Source: Arthrobacter sp. SPG23
GTDB lineage: Bacteria; Actinomycetota; Actinomycetes; Actinomycetales; Micrococcaceae
NCBI RefSeq assembly: GCF_000876655.1
Contig: NZ_JYCN01000028.1
Coordinates: 124,001-188,000 of the forward strand
DNA length: 64,000 bases
Direction: 5' to 3'
This document shows, piece by piece, positions 27,371 to 36,230 of this stretch. Position numbers and translations under genes: made by a program. Position 1 is the first letter of the stretch, and each line of letters opens with the position of its first letter. Under the pieces are notes generated by a model that did not search any database, was not told the DNA's origin, and saw only the letters and a list, made by a program, of their open reading frames with translations.

Positions 27371-28129
27371 ATGATCGGGCTTCCCTTCGCGGGAGATGGG
27401 CTTGCGCATGGCGTTCTGACGGGGCTGGGAATCGTCGCAGCCCTGATGTTTTACGCCTATGAGAAGCGCCGCCGCGGCCTCTCCGATCCCCGGTTGTGGC
27501 CCATCGCAGGCTTCGCCGTCGCCTTCGGTGCCATCGGATCCCGCGTGCTCACCTGGGATATCTCCCGGCAGGTCTCCCTGGCGGACTGGTGGGGCAACGG
27601 AGACCGCAGCATCCTCGCAGGCCTGGTGGGTGCATGGTTCGGCGTCCACTTGGGCAAGCGGCTGACAGGCTACCGTGAATCCACCGGTGACCTGCTCGCA
27701 CCCGCCGTCGCACTGGCCATGGTTCTGGGGCGGGTCGGCTGCCTCCTCACCGAACTGCCCGGCACCCCCACCGGCGGCGACTGGGGAATCGTGCTCACCC
27801 CCGCGCAGGCAGCACTGATCGGCGGGACCCCCGGGGCCGGGCTCCATCCGTCCTTTGCCTACGAAATCGTCTTCCATGCTGCCGCGTTCGCCGTTATGTG
27901 GCGCTTTCGCGATCGCCTCGCACACCCCGGCGACCTCTTCATCTGTTACGTGACCGCTTACGCGCTCTTCAGGTTCGGCGTGGAGTTTGTTCGCGGCAAT
28001 GAGGTGATCTGGCTGGGAATGAGCCGCCCCCAGTGGTTCCTGCTGGCGGTTCTCCCCCTGTTGGCCTGGCGAATGTGGCGGGTGTTCGGGAAACCGCTCC
28101 GCCCGGAGTTGAAAGGAAGAGTTGCATGA
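27371..28129 (+). CDS. Divergent Lgt-like (prolipoprotein diacylglyceryl transferase family) membrane protein
   Basis: A 252-residue protein with about seven membrane segments. Lgt family marks are G-A-I-G-S-R-V, the signature G-R-V-G-C-L-L-T-E-L-P-G (canonical GRxGNFxNxE), H-P-S-F-A-Y-E, and F-R-F-G-V-E-F-V-R, retaining the two essential arginines. The HGGL histidine of true Lgt is missing (the region reads I-L-A-G-L-V-G-A), and Asn of GRxGN is Cys. It may therefore transfer a glycerolipid to something other than a lipobox cysteine. It overlaps the next gene by 4 bp, in an operon with a radical SAM protein. It is unlikely to be the housekeeping Lgt. Confidence 0.82.
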   Translation: MIGLPFAGDGLAHGVLTGLGIVAALMFYAYEKRRRGLSDPRLWPIAGFAVAFGAIGSRVLTWDISRQVSLADWWGNGDRSILAGLVGAWFGVHLGKRLTGYRESTGDLLAPAVALAMVLGRVGCLLTELPGTPTGGDWGIVLTPAQAALIGGTPGAGLHPSFAYEIVFHAAAFAVMWRFRDRLAHPGDLFICYVTAYALFRFGVEFVRGNEVIWLGMSRPQWFLLAVLPLLAWRMWRVFGKPLRPELKGRVA

Positions 28130-28479
28130 GCGAGGACAACCCTGACGTTCCCCGGAACCCGCCGCCGCACCCGGGCGGCACGCCGCAACAGCCAAAGGGG
28201 GGTTCGATAGGACTCGGAGTGCTGCTCGGCGCCCTGGCGCTCTATGCCGTCTACCTTGGCGCGACAATCCCCCTCGGCGGGCCCACCATGTGGCCGTCTG
28301 GCTTCTTGGGAGGAACGGCCGCGTTCCTGCCGATCATCCTGTACTTGCTGGTATCCGTCCTGCTAGCGCTCAGACGGCGGACATCGCGTTTCGGCGCCGG
28401 GCTTCTGATCGGCCTCGGAATGTTCACGTTGCTCGGCGGCGGACTCTGCGTCGGAGCCCTCGCTCAGATGGGAGCCTGA
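28126..28479 (+). CDS. Small membrane protein between Lgt-like and radical SAM genes
   Basis: A 117-residue protein with a Pro/Gly-rich cytoplasmic N-terminus (residues 1-27) and three hydrophobic segments (about 28-45, 60-78, 88-113). I recognise no family. ATG 28126 overlaps the Lgt-like stop (ATGA) and follows AAAGGAAG. The radical SAM gene starts 1 bp after its stop. Context suggests an accessory membrane subunit. Confidence 0.7.
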   Translation: MSEDNPDVPRNPPPHPGGTPQQPKGGSIGLGVLLGALALYAVYLGATIPLGGPTMWPSGFLGGTAAFLPIILYLLVSVLLALRRRTSRFGAGLLIGLGMFTLLGGGLCVGALAQMGA

Positions 28480-28480
28480 C

Positions 28481-30085
28481 ATGAGCCCTTCACCCTTGGC
28501 CGCAGGACGGTCGCTTCCGGGCCCCGGCCAGCCGTTGCGCGGCGACCGGATCCACCGCTATGTCACGGCGTTCTGCCCGCGCTGCCATGAGACCAATCCT
28601 CCGCTTGCCCAGGTGCGGCGCCTGTCCGGGGTGCTGCTCATCCGCGATGATCGCGTGTGGCTCGAACGCGGCTGCCCCGATCACGGCCTGGTGCGCACGC
28701 TGTATGACGAATCGCCCGAAATCCTGCGCTACCTGGAAAAGTGGCAGGCGCCCACCAAGCAGCACATCCCCGACCAGGCGGGCAACTTCCGCCCGATACC
28801 CGAGGCCTACGCCTACGGGCTTCCCGCCATGCAGACGCAGCACACGTGCATCCTCCTGCAGGACATCATCGAGCACTGCAATCTGCGCTGCCCCACCTGC
28901 TTCACCGCCTCAGGCCCGCAATTGCAGGGAGTGGCGCCGCTCAGCGAGGTACTCGCGAATATCGACACCCGGCTTGCCCGCGAAAACGGGCGGCTGGACG
29001 TCCTGATGCTCTCCGGCGGCGAGCCCACGCTCTATCCATACCTGGCCGAACTTCTGGATGAGCTCGTCGCCCGGCCGATCGTCCGGATCATGGTGAACAG
29101 CAACGGCATGCTCATGGCCACCGACGACGAACTCCTAGCGCTGCTGGCCAGGCACCGGGACCGCGTGGAGGTGTACCTCCAATACGACGGCCCGTCCAAA
29201 GAAGCCTCCATCCACCACCGCGGCGGAGACCTGACCCGGTTCAAGGACCTGGCCATCGAGCGCCTGTCCGAGGCAGGGGTCTTCACCACCCTGACGATGA
29301 CGGCAACGCTCGGCGTCAACGACGGCGAGGTGGGCGCCGTCGTCATGCGGGCCCTGGAAACCCCGTTCGTCGGCGGGGTCGCGCTGCAGCCGGTATTCGG
29401 CTCCGGCCGCGGACACGGCATCGATCCCCTGGACCGGCTCACTCACACGGGAGTGCTCGAAAGGTTGGCCGGGCAAACCAACGGGGTGGTCTCGTGGCAT
29501 GACCTGACAGCCCTGCCGTGCTCGCATCCGCACTGCGCGTCAGTCGGCTACATGCTGAAGGACGACGCCGGGGTGTGGCGGTCGCTGACATCGCTGATCG
29601 GGCACGATCGGCTGCTCGCCTGGCTGGAGCTCAATCCTGACAGCATCGCCAACCGCATCGCCGACAGTGCAATTCCATTGGAGCTGCGCAGCCTGATGAA
29701 GTCCTCGCTGCTCGATCTTCTGAGCGAACAGTCATCCTTGTCCCACCCCCGGACAGCGGATCTCTGGAAGAACATCTGCACCCAGTGCGACCTCGGGATA
29801 GGCACGCTCACCACGCTGGCGGCCGGCAAACTCCCGGGCCAGCAACAACGGCTGCGCAGGCTCCTGGCCGAACGCGTTACCCGGATCATGGTCAAGCCGT
29901 TCATGGACATTTCGACCATGATCGAGGAGAGGCTCACCCAATGCTGCGTGCACGTCGGAACCAAGAGTGACGCCGGCGATCACCAGTGCGCCCCCTTCTG
30001 CGCCGTCCAGGCGTGGCCGGCCCTGTCCAGGCAACGGATGAGCACGGCCACGGGTGTCCGGCTGCTCCCGGTGCGCCAACTCTAA
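28481..30085 (+). CDS. Radical SAM protein resembling MJ0619/tetraether lipid synthase
   Basis: A 534-residue radical SAM enzyme. The 4Fe-4S motif is C133-N-L-R-C137-P-T-C140-F. Before it lies a cysteine module (C32-P-R-C35, then G-C-P-D-H-G near residue 65), as in MJ0619/Tes-type lipid-coupling enzymes. L-S-G-G-E-P-T is the SAM-binding GGE motif. The C-terminus adds cysteines (C-S-H-P-H-C, C-T-Q-C, C-C-V-H, C-A-P-F-C), enough for auxiliary clusters. The family couples lipid chains by C-C bond formation or does related radical chemistry. Co-transcription with an Lgt-like protein and two membrane proteins favours a lipid substrate. Family by motif; function inferred. Confidence 0.82.
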   Translation: MSPSPLAAGRSLPGPGQPLRGDRIHRYVTAFCPRCHETNPPLAQVRRLSGVLLIRDDRVWLERGCPDHGLVRTLYDESPEILRYLEKWQAPTKQHIPDQAGNFRPIPEAYAYGLPAMQTQHTCILLQDIIEHCNLRCPTCFTASGPQLQGVAPLSEVLANIDTRLARENGRLDVLMLSGGEPTLYPYLAELLDELVARPIVRIMVNSNGMLMATDDELLALLARHRDRVEVYLQYDGPSKEASIHHRGGDLTRFKDLAIERLSEAGVFTTLTMTATLGVNDGEVGAVVMRALETPFVGGVALQPVFGSGRGHGIDPLDRLTHTGVLERLAGQTNGVVSWHDLTALPCSHPHCASVGYMLKDDAGVWRSLTSLIGHDRLLAWLELNPDSIANRIADSAIPLELRSLMKSSLLDLLSEQSSLSHPRTADLWKNICTQCDLGIGTLTTLAAGKLPGQQQRLRRLLAERVTRIMVKPFMDISTMIEERLTQCCVHVGTKSDAGDHQCAPFCAVQAWPALSRQRMSTATGVRLLPVRQL

Positions 30086-30093
30086 GGATGATG

Positions 30094-30474
30094 ATGAGTT
30101 CCGATTCCGACGCGAAGCGCATCGCATCCGGCCCCCTGCCGTCGGAACTGCTGCGCGCCCACGCCACCCGTCACGGCGCCCACGGCGGCCAGTCGGACGA
30201 CGACCCGGATCCGCAGGCCGGCGTTCCCTTCGATCCGCTGCGCCTCTGCATCTTCGCCACGATCGCACTGCTGGGTTGGCTGACCGGCCCGGTTGCCCTG
30301 GCCGTGTTCGCGGCCATCGGGTTCGTCGGATACTGGAAAGCCCGCCGGAAGGGGCTGACAAAGTCGAAGTGCTACCTGCGCGACACCCGGCTTGTGCTCG
30401 CCTATCTCGGCATCCTCCTGGGCGCCGGGCTCTGGGGGGTGTACGCGCTGCTCGCGCGCCTGGCCGGCCTCTGA
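30094..30474 (+). CDS. Small membrane protein, last gene of the radical SAM operon
   Basis: A 126-residue protein: a hydrophilic N-terminus (about 40 residues, His/Asp/Gly-rich), two membrane segments around residues 48-78, a basic loop (K-A-R-R-K-G-L-T-K-S-K), and a third segment near 100-120. Three ATGs in a row are possible; 30094 is best placed, 5 nt after AAGGA. No family recognised. Confidence 0.65.
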   Translation: MSSDSDAKRIASGPLPSELLRAHATRHGAHGGQSDDDPDPQAGVPFDPLRLCIFATIALLGWLTGPVALAVFAAIGFVGYWKARRKGLTKSKCYLRDTRLVLAYLGILLGAGLWGVYALLARLAGL

Positions 30475-30484
30475 ACCCCGCTCG

Positions 30485-30835
30485 TCAGGCTGCCAGCGGG
30501 GAGCCGAACATTTCTTCCGCCCGGCGCAACAGGTGCTCCGGTACGTCTGCCTCGCCGCCGCGCTCGGTCCGGCCCAGGAACACGGCCGTGCCCCTGGCCG
30601 CATCCGACAGGTCGAGCCCGGCCTCATGAATAAGCTGGGCTGCGCGGATGTTCGGCGGCAGGTTCATGAGGTGGCCTTCGGCGTTCAGGTAGACGTGCCA
30701 GTCGCCGCGGCTGACGGATTCCAAATGTCCCCCGACCAGCCGCTGGAGAGTGTCTGTAGTCGCCTCAAGGGCCACTGCTCTCAGGGCGTCACCCAATCGG
30801 GCCGGAATGACCAGTGCAGTGCATGTAGTGCTCAT
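30485..30835 (-). CDS. DUF3846 domain-containing protein
   Basis: A 116-residue protein matching DUF3846: G-G-H-L-E-S-V followed by W-H-V-Y-L-N-A-E-G-H and N-I-R-A-A-Q-L-I. The family is found in actinobacteria, plasmids and phages, without a known function. GAGGAAG lies upstream. It converges on the radical SAM operon, whose stop is 10 bp away. Confidence 0.8.
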   Translation of the reverse strand: MSTTCTALVIPARLGDALRAVALEATTDTLQRLVGGHLESVSRGDWHVYLNAEGHLMNLPPNIRAAQLIHEAGLDLSDAARGTAVFLGRTERGGEADVPEHLLRRAEEMFGSPLAA

Positions 30836-30995
30836 TTTTCTTCCTCAGTACTCATAACTGAGATGCCATGCGATCTGTTCCCGGGCGCTGACCGCGCCCA
30901 CCGGATATAACAGGCCTCGTAACGCTGTTCAGCCGCCCGTAATGCGCACGGCCTGTGACTAGCCAAGAGGGGGCGCCATCCCCCATGCTTGCTCC

Positions 30996-31544
30996 ATGTC
31001 CTCAATGTCGAGCCCATACCGGATCATCGCGGTGTGCACCGGAAATATCTGCCGGTCCCCGATGGCCGAGCTGATGCTGGCCGAGGCCTTCGCAGCAGCG
31101 GGGCTCGCCGGCGACGTCGTGGTGGATTCAGCCGGAACCACGGCCTATGAGGCCGGGCGCCCCATCGATCCCCGGGCCGCCCGTAAGCTGGCAGCCCACC
31201 AACTTGCCTCGGACCGGCACGTTGCGCGGGAATGGCGCCCCGAATGGTTCCGTGACCGCCACCTGATCCTTGCCCTGGACGTGGACCATTACGGCTGGCT
31301 GCGGGCCACGGCCCCTGACGGGGAGGCCTTGGCGCGGGTCAGGATGCTGCGCAGCTTCGATCCGGCCGTGTCCGGCCGGGACCTGCTGGACCAGGGCATC
31401 GAGGACCCCTGGTACGGCGGCCACGCCGACTTCGACGTCACGTGGGACCTCATCAAGGCCGCTGTGCCCGGGATCGTGGACCATGCGCGGCGGGAAGTGC
31501 AGCAACAGAACCCGTCCGGGCAGCAGGTACGCTCTATTTCATGA
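30996..31544 (+). CDS. Low-molecular-weight protein-tyrosine-phosphatase
   Basis: A 182-residue LMW-PTP. The P-loop CX5R is C14-T-G-N-I-C-R20-S near the N-terminus, and the general acid is in I-E-D-P-W-Y-G. About 20 residues longer than typical at the C-terminus. It removes phosphate from phosphotyrosine proteins. ATG 30996 or 31005 could both serve; neither has a clear ribosome-binding site. It overlaps the following kinase-PabB gene by 4 bp. Confidence 0.92.
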   Translation: MSSMSSPYRIIAVCTGNICRSPMAELMLAEAFAAAGLAGDVVVDSAGTTAYEAGRPIDPRAARKLAAHQLASDRHVAREWRPEWFRDRHLILALDVDHYGWLRATAPDGEALARVRMLRSFDPAVSGRDLLDQGIEDPWYGGHADFDVTWDLIKAAVPGIVDHARREVQQQNPSGQQVRSIS

Positions 31545-33604
31545 CCCCTGCACCCGTGATCATTGCCATCGACGGCCGGTCCGGCGCAGGAAAGACCACC
31601 CTCGCAATCGAGCTTGCCGCGCGGCTGCGGGAGCACCACAAGGTGTCTCTCTTCCATCTTGAGGACATCTATCCCGGCTGGAACGGCCTCGCGGCGGGCA
31701 TCGAGCGCTATGTCACCACCGTCCTCGCCCCGCTGAGCCGCGGCGAAGCGGCCGAATGGGTCAGCTGGGACTGGGAGAACCACTATGACGGCCCGGCGCG
31801 CACAACGCTGCCGGCGGAGATCGTCATCGTTGAGGGTGTGGGTGCCGCGGCCTCCTCGGCCCGCCCGCTGCTGGACGCCGTCGTGTGGGCGGAGTCCTCC
31901 GACGGCGACCGCCGCACCCGTGCCCTGGCACGCGACGGCAGCACCTACGAACCGTTCTGGGACCAGTGGGCCGCGCAGGAGGAGGAATGGCTGGCAACGG
32001 ACGCGGTGCAGGACCATGCAGATATCCAGGTGCTCAACCGGGCCGACGGCACCGCCCCCGATGACGTCCTCCGGGCACTCCAGTACCTCCCCGCCCTGGC
32101 TGCCGTGCTGCTGCCAGAGCTCTCGGCCCGCCGCGGGCTGCAACTCCATGCCGAGCGTCTGGACTGCGTTCCCGACGCCGCCCTGCTCTTCGACTCCCTC
32201 TACGGCCGTTCGCCCAATGCCGTGTGGCTGGACTCCTCGCTCCGGACGGCGGGAGCGGCAGCCGAGCGCAGCCGCTTCAGCATTCTGGCGGACGACGGCG
32301 GCAGTTTCGGCCAGGAGGCCCGGCACCGTTCCGGCGTGACCCGGCTGACCACCGGCACCGCCACGGTGGCCACCGCCGGACCGTTCTTCCGCTGGCTCGA
32401 CGGCGTCTGGGGCCGCCGGGCGGTCCGCGCACCGGAGGGCTACGCCTGCGAATTCACCCTCGGCTGGCTGGGCTACCTGGGCTACGAACTGAAGCGCGAA
32501 ACCGGCGGCAGTGACGTTCCGTCCGACATCCCGGACGCCGCCATGATCTTCGCCGGCCGGGCCGTGGTCCTGGACCACCGGGAAGGCAGCGTCTGGCTGC
32601 TCGCCCTGGCGGCGCCGGACGCCACGGAATGGTTGGATTTTGCCCGCTCGGCCGTCGCGGCCGCCTCAGTGGCTGCGGCCGCTGACCCCTCGGAACCCGG
32701 CGCCAGCGCCGCCGTCGTACCCGGAACACAGCCCGCCCCGGCGTTCACCGGACGTGACACCGAGCAGGCCTACAAGCTCAAGATCGCTGAAGCCCAACAT
32801 GAAATCGCCGAGGGGAACACCTACGAGGTGTGCCTCACCACGGCGGTCAGCGCGGCTGTGCCGGCCGGCCCGGACGGGGTGGACCCCTGGCGCACCTACC
32901 TGGCGCTGCGCCGGAAAAACCCGGCACCGTTTGCCAGCTACCTGCGGTTCGGCGGGCTCACCGTGGCCAGCACGTCGCCGGAGCGTTTCCTGCGGATAGC
33001 GGCCGACGGCGGGATGCGCGCCGAGCCGATCAAGGGCACCCGCCCCAGGGCCGCGGAACCGGCGCGGGACCAGGAGCTGCGCGATGACCTGGAATCCTCT
33101 CCCAAGGACCGGGCCGAGAACATCATGATCGTGGACCTGCTCCGCAACGACCTCAGCCACTTCGCCGTCGCAGGATCCGTCACTGTCAGCAGGCTCTGCG
33201 CGATCGAAAGCTACGCCACGGTCCACCAGATGGTCAGCACCATCGATGCCAAGCTGAAGCCGGGGCTGCCCCGCGCCGAGGCCGTCGCAGCCTGCTTTCC
33301 CGCGGGCTCCATGACGGGGGCGCCGAAGATCAGCACCATGGCCATCCTGGACCGCCTGGAAGGGGCGCCGCGCGGGGTCTATTCGGGCGCCATCGGCTAT
33401 TTCTCCCTGAGCGGGGCGATGGACACCGCGGTGGCCATCCGGACCCTGGTGATCCGCGCAGACGGTGCCGGCGGCACGGAGCTGAGCCTCGGCGTCGGCG
33501 GGGCCATCACGGCGGATTCCTCGCCGCAGGAGGAGTACGACGAAATCCGGACCAAGGCGTACGGAGTCCTCTCCGCGCTGGGCGCGGGCTTCCCGGAAAG
33601 CTGA
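31541..33604 (+). CDS. pabB: Fusion of P-loop uridine-kinase-like domain with aminodeoxychorismate synthase component I
   Basis: A 687-residue two-part protein. Residues 1-200 form a P-loop kinase-like domain (D-G-R-S-G-A-G-K-T-T at 11-20) resembling uridine kinase family proteins. Residues about 210-687 are a chorismate-binding domain. P-I-K-G-T-R-P-R carries the lysine of PabB (anthranilate synthases have PIAGT), and G-S-M-T-G-A-P-K follows. The PabB part makes 4-amino-4-deoxychorismate from chorismate with glutamine-derived ammonia; pabC lies 1.6 kb downstream. Why a kinase is attached is unclear. The frame extends upstream, but ATG 31541, in ATGA overlap with the phosphatase, is the start. 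Confidence 0.9.
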   Translation: MTPAPVIIAIDGRSGAGKTTLAIELAARLREHHKVSLFHLEDIYPGWNGLAAGIERYVTTVLAPLSRGEAAEWVSWDWENHYDGPARTTLPAEIVIVEGVGAAASSARPLLDAVVWAESSDGDRRTRALARDGSTYEPFWDQWAAQEEEWLATDAVQDHADIQVLNRADGTAPDDVLRALQYLPALAAVLLPELSARRGLQLHAERLDCVPDAALLFDSLYGRSPNAVWLDSSLRTAGAAAERSRFSILADDGGSFGQEARHRSGVTRLTTGTATVATAGPFFRWLDGVWGRRAVRAPEGYACEFTLGWLGYLGYELKRETGGSDVPSDIPDAAMIFAGRAVVLDHREGSVWLLALAAPDATEWLDFARSAVAAASVAAAADPSEPGASAAVVPGTQPAPAFTGRDTEQAYKLKIAEAQHEIAEGNTYEVCLTTAVSAAVPAGPDGVDPWRTYLALRRKNPAPFASYLRFGGLTVASTSPERFLRIAADGGMRAEPIKGTRPRAAEPARDQELRDDLESSPKDRAENIMIVDLLRNDLSHFAVAGSVTVSRLCAIESYATVHQMVSTIDAKLKPGLPRAEAVAACFPAGSMTGAPKISTMAILDRLEGAPRGVYSGAIGYFSLSGAMDTAVAIRTLVIRADGAGGTELSLGVGGAITADSSPQEEYDEIRTKAYGVLSALGAGFPES

Positions 33605-33625
33605 CCCCCGCCTGCTCCAGCGTAG

Positions 33626-33651
33626 CCCTAATGCAGGGCCCTACTGCAGGG
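33626..33651. repeat. Tandem 13-bp imperfect palindrome at convergent gene ends
   Basis: CCCTAATGCAGGG (33626-33638) is followed directly by CCCTACTGCAGGG (33639-33651). It covers the cardiolipin synthase stop codon and may help termination. Confidence 0.6.
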
Positions 33652-35173
33652 TGGCCGTGAGCCGCGCGACGTTGTCCACGTACTTGACCGCCATGGGCCG
33701 CTCCATCCAGTCCTCGAGCGTCAGCTCGCGGGAGATGCCCCGGTAGGTGTCCTCCACGGCACGCATCTTGGCAACGATGTCGGCGCCAAGGAGCATCACC
33801 GAAACCTCCAGGTTGAGCGAGAAGGACCTCATGTCCATGTTGCTGGACCCCAGGACCGCCACTTCGTCGTCGATGGTGAAATGCTTCGCGTGCAGCACGA
33901 ACGGCGCCTTGTACAGGTAGATCCGCACGCCCGCCTCCAGCAGCGCCTCGTAGTAGGACTGCTGAGCGTGGTGGACCAGGAACTGGTCCCCCTTTTCCGA
34001 GACGAAAAGTTCGACGTCGACGCCCCGTTGCGCCGCCGTCGTCACCGCATAGAGCAGCGAATCATCGGGGACGAAGTACGGGCTGCAGATGGAGATCTTG
34101 TGCTGGGCGGAGTAGATGAGGGTGTTGAAGAGGCGCAGGTTGTTCTCGGTGATGAAGCCGGGGCCGCTGGGGACGGCCTGGGCGGTCACGGCACCCGGTG
34201 CCATCTCGGGCCGGTGGGCAAGCTGGTCCTCCAGGGACTCGTCCGTCTCACTGAGCCAGTCGGTGGCGAAGACCACGTTGAGCGTGGTGACAATCGGCCC
34301 GCGCAGGCAGGCCATGAGCTCCACCCACTCCCGTCCCACCTTGCGGTGCCGGGGATTGTTGTAGGAGGGCTCGATCAGGTTCTGCGAGCCCGTAAAGGCG
34401 ATTTCGCCGTCGATCACCATGATCTTGCGGTGGTTGCGCAGGTCGGGCCGGCGCCACTGGCCGTGGACAGGATTCAGCGGCAGCATGGGCCGCCACTGAA
34501 TCTTGCTGGCCTTCAGGCGCGCGATGAGCTTGCGGTAGCCCTTGATCCGCAGGGTGCCGAGGTGGTCGAACAGCACACGGACCTGGACGCCGCGCTCCGC
34601 GGCCTCTTCCAGGGCGGTGAACAGGTCGTCGGTGATGTGGTCCGTGCTCATGATGTAGAACTCGGCATTGACGAAGTTCTTCGCTCCGCGCACGGCGGCG
34701 GCCATGGCCTTGATGGAGTCGGGGTACCCGGGCAGTAGCTCCACGCTGTTGCCGTCCACCATGGGCAGCGAACCGAGGGTCTTGTTCAGTTCCGCTGCTG
34801 AAGCCACCCATTCCGGACCGTCGTATTCGCTTTCGACGGCGGCCAGCTGGGAGGTGCCGGCGCGGACCCGCTTGTTCACGGCGTCCTGCTGTGCACGGCG
34901 CTTTCGGGAGAGTTTGAAGTTCCCGAAAAGCAGGAACAGGATCAGTCCGAGAGCGGGCACAAAGAAGATTCCCAGCAGCCAGGCCATGGCCGTGGTGGGA
35001 CGGCGGTTGCCCGGAATGATTCCCAGCGCCAGCACCCGGATGACCAGGTCAACAATGCTCAGCGCCAGCACGAGCCAGTAAGGCGCGGTGCCCACCAGCG
35101 GAAACGGCCACAACACAGACAGACTCCAACGGTTACTCGCCCGCCGGACCGGTTCCGGAGAGGCATCCAGCAC
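33641..35173 (-). CDS. cls: Cardiolipin synthase (phospholipase D family)
   Basis: A 510-residue membrane-anchored PLD enzyme. Two N-terminal hydrophobic segments (about residues 22-45 and 58-80) precede two HKD motifs: H-R-K-I-M-V-I-D near residue 240 and H-A-K-H-F-T-I-D near residue 420, each followed by G-S-x-N. It condenses phosphatidylglycerol molecules into cardiolipin. Start GTG 35173. It converges with the kinase-PabB gene and diverges from pabC. Confidence 0.93.
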   Translation of the reverse strand: MLDASPEPVRRASNRWSLSVLWPFPLVGTAPYWLVLALSIVDLVIRVLALGIIPGNRRPTTAMAWLLGIFFVPALGLILFLLFGNFKLSRKRRAQQDAVNKRVRAGTSQLAAVESEYDGPEWVASAAELNKTLGSLPMVDGNSVELLPGYPDSIKAMAAAVRGAKNFVNAEFYIMSTDHITDDLFTALEEAAERGVQVRVLFDHLGTLRIKGYRKLIARLKASKIQWRPMLPLNPVHGQWRRPDLRNHRKIMVIDGEIAFTGSQNLIEPSYNNPRHRKVGREWVELMACLRGPIVTTLNVVFATDWLSETDESLEDQLAHRPEMAPGAVTAQAVPSGPGFITENNLRLFNTLIYSAQHKISICSPYFVPDDSLLYAVTTAAQRGVDVELFVSEKGDQFLVHHAQQSYYEALLEAGVRIYLYKAPFVLHAKHFTIDDEVAVLGSSNMDMRSFSLNLEVSVMLLGADIVAKMRAVEDTYRGISRELTLEDWMERPMAVKYVDNVARLTATLQ

Positions 35174-35223
35174 AGCCTATCCCCCGCAGGGGAAGGAAGC
35201 GGCGCCGACGCTAAGCTTGAGGC

Positions 35224-36168
35224 ATGACTCCTGCTGCCCCGGCCACCGTTCTCGTTTTCCTTGACCCCCGGTTCGACGACGGCCGGATCGCCGATGCTTC
35301 ACAGCCGCAGCTGATGGCCACGGACCAGGGCGCCACCCGCGGCGACGGCGTTTTTGAATCCATGCTGGCTGTTGGCGGAAACCCGCGGAAGCTCGATGCG
35401 CACCTGCGGCGGCTGCAGGGTTCGGCCCGCGCACTGGAGCTGGACATCCCCGCGGAGGACACCTGGCGCCGGGCCATCGCGACGGCGGTGGCCGAATACC
35501 GTTCCCAGCATCCCGCCGGCACACCGGAGGAAGATGAGACGGTGGTGAAGCTGATCTGCACCCGCGGCGCCGAGGGCGGAGCGCGCCCCACCTGCTGGGT
35601 CCAGGCTTCCGCCGTCCCCGCCGCCGGCCGGCGCCAGCGCGAGACCGGAATCGATGTCATCCTCCTGGACCGCGGCTACGACAGTGAAGTGGGCGAACGG
35701 GCGCCGTGGCTATTGCTGGGCGCCAAGACGCTCTCCTACGCGGTCAACATGGCGGCCCTGCGCTACGCCCACAACCAGGGGGCGGACGATGTCATCTTCA
35801 CGTCCTCCGACGGCCGTGTCCTCGAAGGCCCCACGTCCACCGTCCTGCTGGCTCACCTTGACACGGTCGACGACGGCGACGGCGGCACCCGCACGGTGCG
35901 CCGCCTCATCACCCCGCAGCTGGACAGCGGCATCCTCCCGGGAACGTCGCAGGGTGCGCTCTTTGCTGCCGCCAAGGCTGCGGGCTGGGAACTCGGCTAC
36001 GGCCCGCTGGAGCCGAGGGATCTCTTCGACGCCGATGCCGTGTGGCTGATCTCCAGCATCCGGCTGCTGGCTCCGGTGAACCACATCGACGGCAAGGAAA
36101 TCGGCACGCCCGCGCTCCGGAAACAGCTGACCGACGAACTCAACGAGCTGTTCGCCACGATCGAGTAG
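35224..36168 (+). CDS. pabC: Aminotransferase class IV, aminodeoxychorismate lyase-like
   Basis: A 314-residue fold-type IV PLP enzyme. The cofactor lysine is in L-G-A-K-T-L-S-Y, the substrate loop is D-D-V-I-F-T-S-S-D-G-R-V-L-E-G-P-T-S-T-V, and R-G-D-G-V-F-E lies near the start. As aminodeoxychorismate lyase it would form p-aminobenzoate for folate from the PabB product. Location near pabB supports lyase over D-amino-acid or branched-chain transaminase. Confidence 0.88.
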   Translation: MTPAAPATVLVFLDPRFDDGRIADASQPQLMATDQGATRGDGVFESMLAVGGNPRKLDAHLRRLQGSARALELDIPAEDTWRRAIATAVAEYRSQHPAGTPEEDETVVKLICTRGAEGGARPTCWVQASAVPAAGRRQRETGIDVILLDRGYDSEVGERAPWLLLGAKTLSYAVNMAALRYAHNQGADDVIFTSSDGRVLEGPTSTVLLAHLDTVDDGDGGTRTVRRLITPQLDSGILPGTSQGALFAAAKAAGWELGYGPLEPRDLFDADAVWLISSIRLLAPVNHIDGKEIGTPALRKQLTDELNELFATIE

Positions 36169-36184
36169 CCCCCTCCACCCCGCC

Positions 36185-36230
36185 GGACGCTCTCTCACCA
36201 CCTGCCCCCATTTCCCGGACGCTCTCTCAC
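36185..36230 (+). repeat. Extragenic repeat family B, pair 1 (32-bp spacing)
   Basis: GGACGCTCTCTCAC occurs at 36185-36198 and 36217-36230, starts 32 bp apart. The first copy contains the stop codon (TGA on the minus strand) of the DinB/DUF664 gene; the second encodes its C-terminal residues V-R-E-R-P-G. Confidence 0.85.

Noticed and set aside
27371..28129. Housekeeping Lgt
   Set aside because: The HGGL histidine and the Asn of GRxGN are missing, and the gene is tied to a radical SAM operon.
31541..33604. Anthranilate or isochorismate synthase
   Set aside because: The PIKGT lysine is the PabB signature, and a pabC-like gene is nearby.
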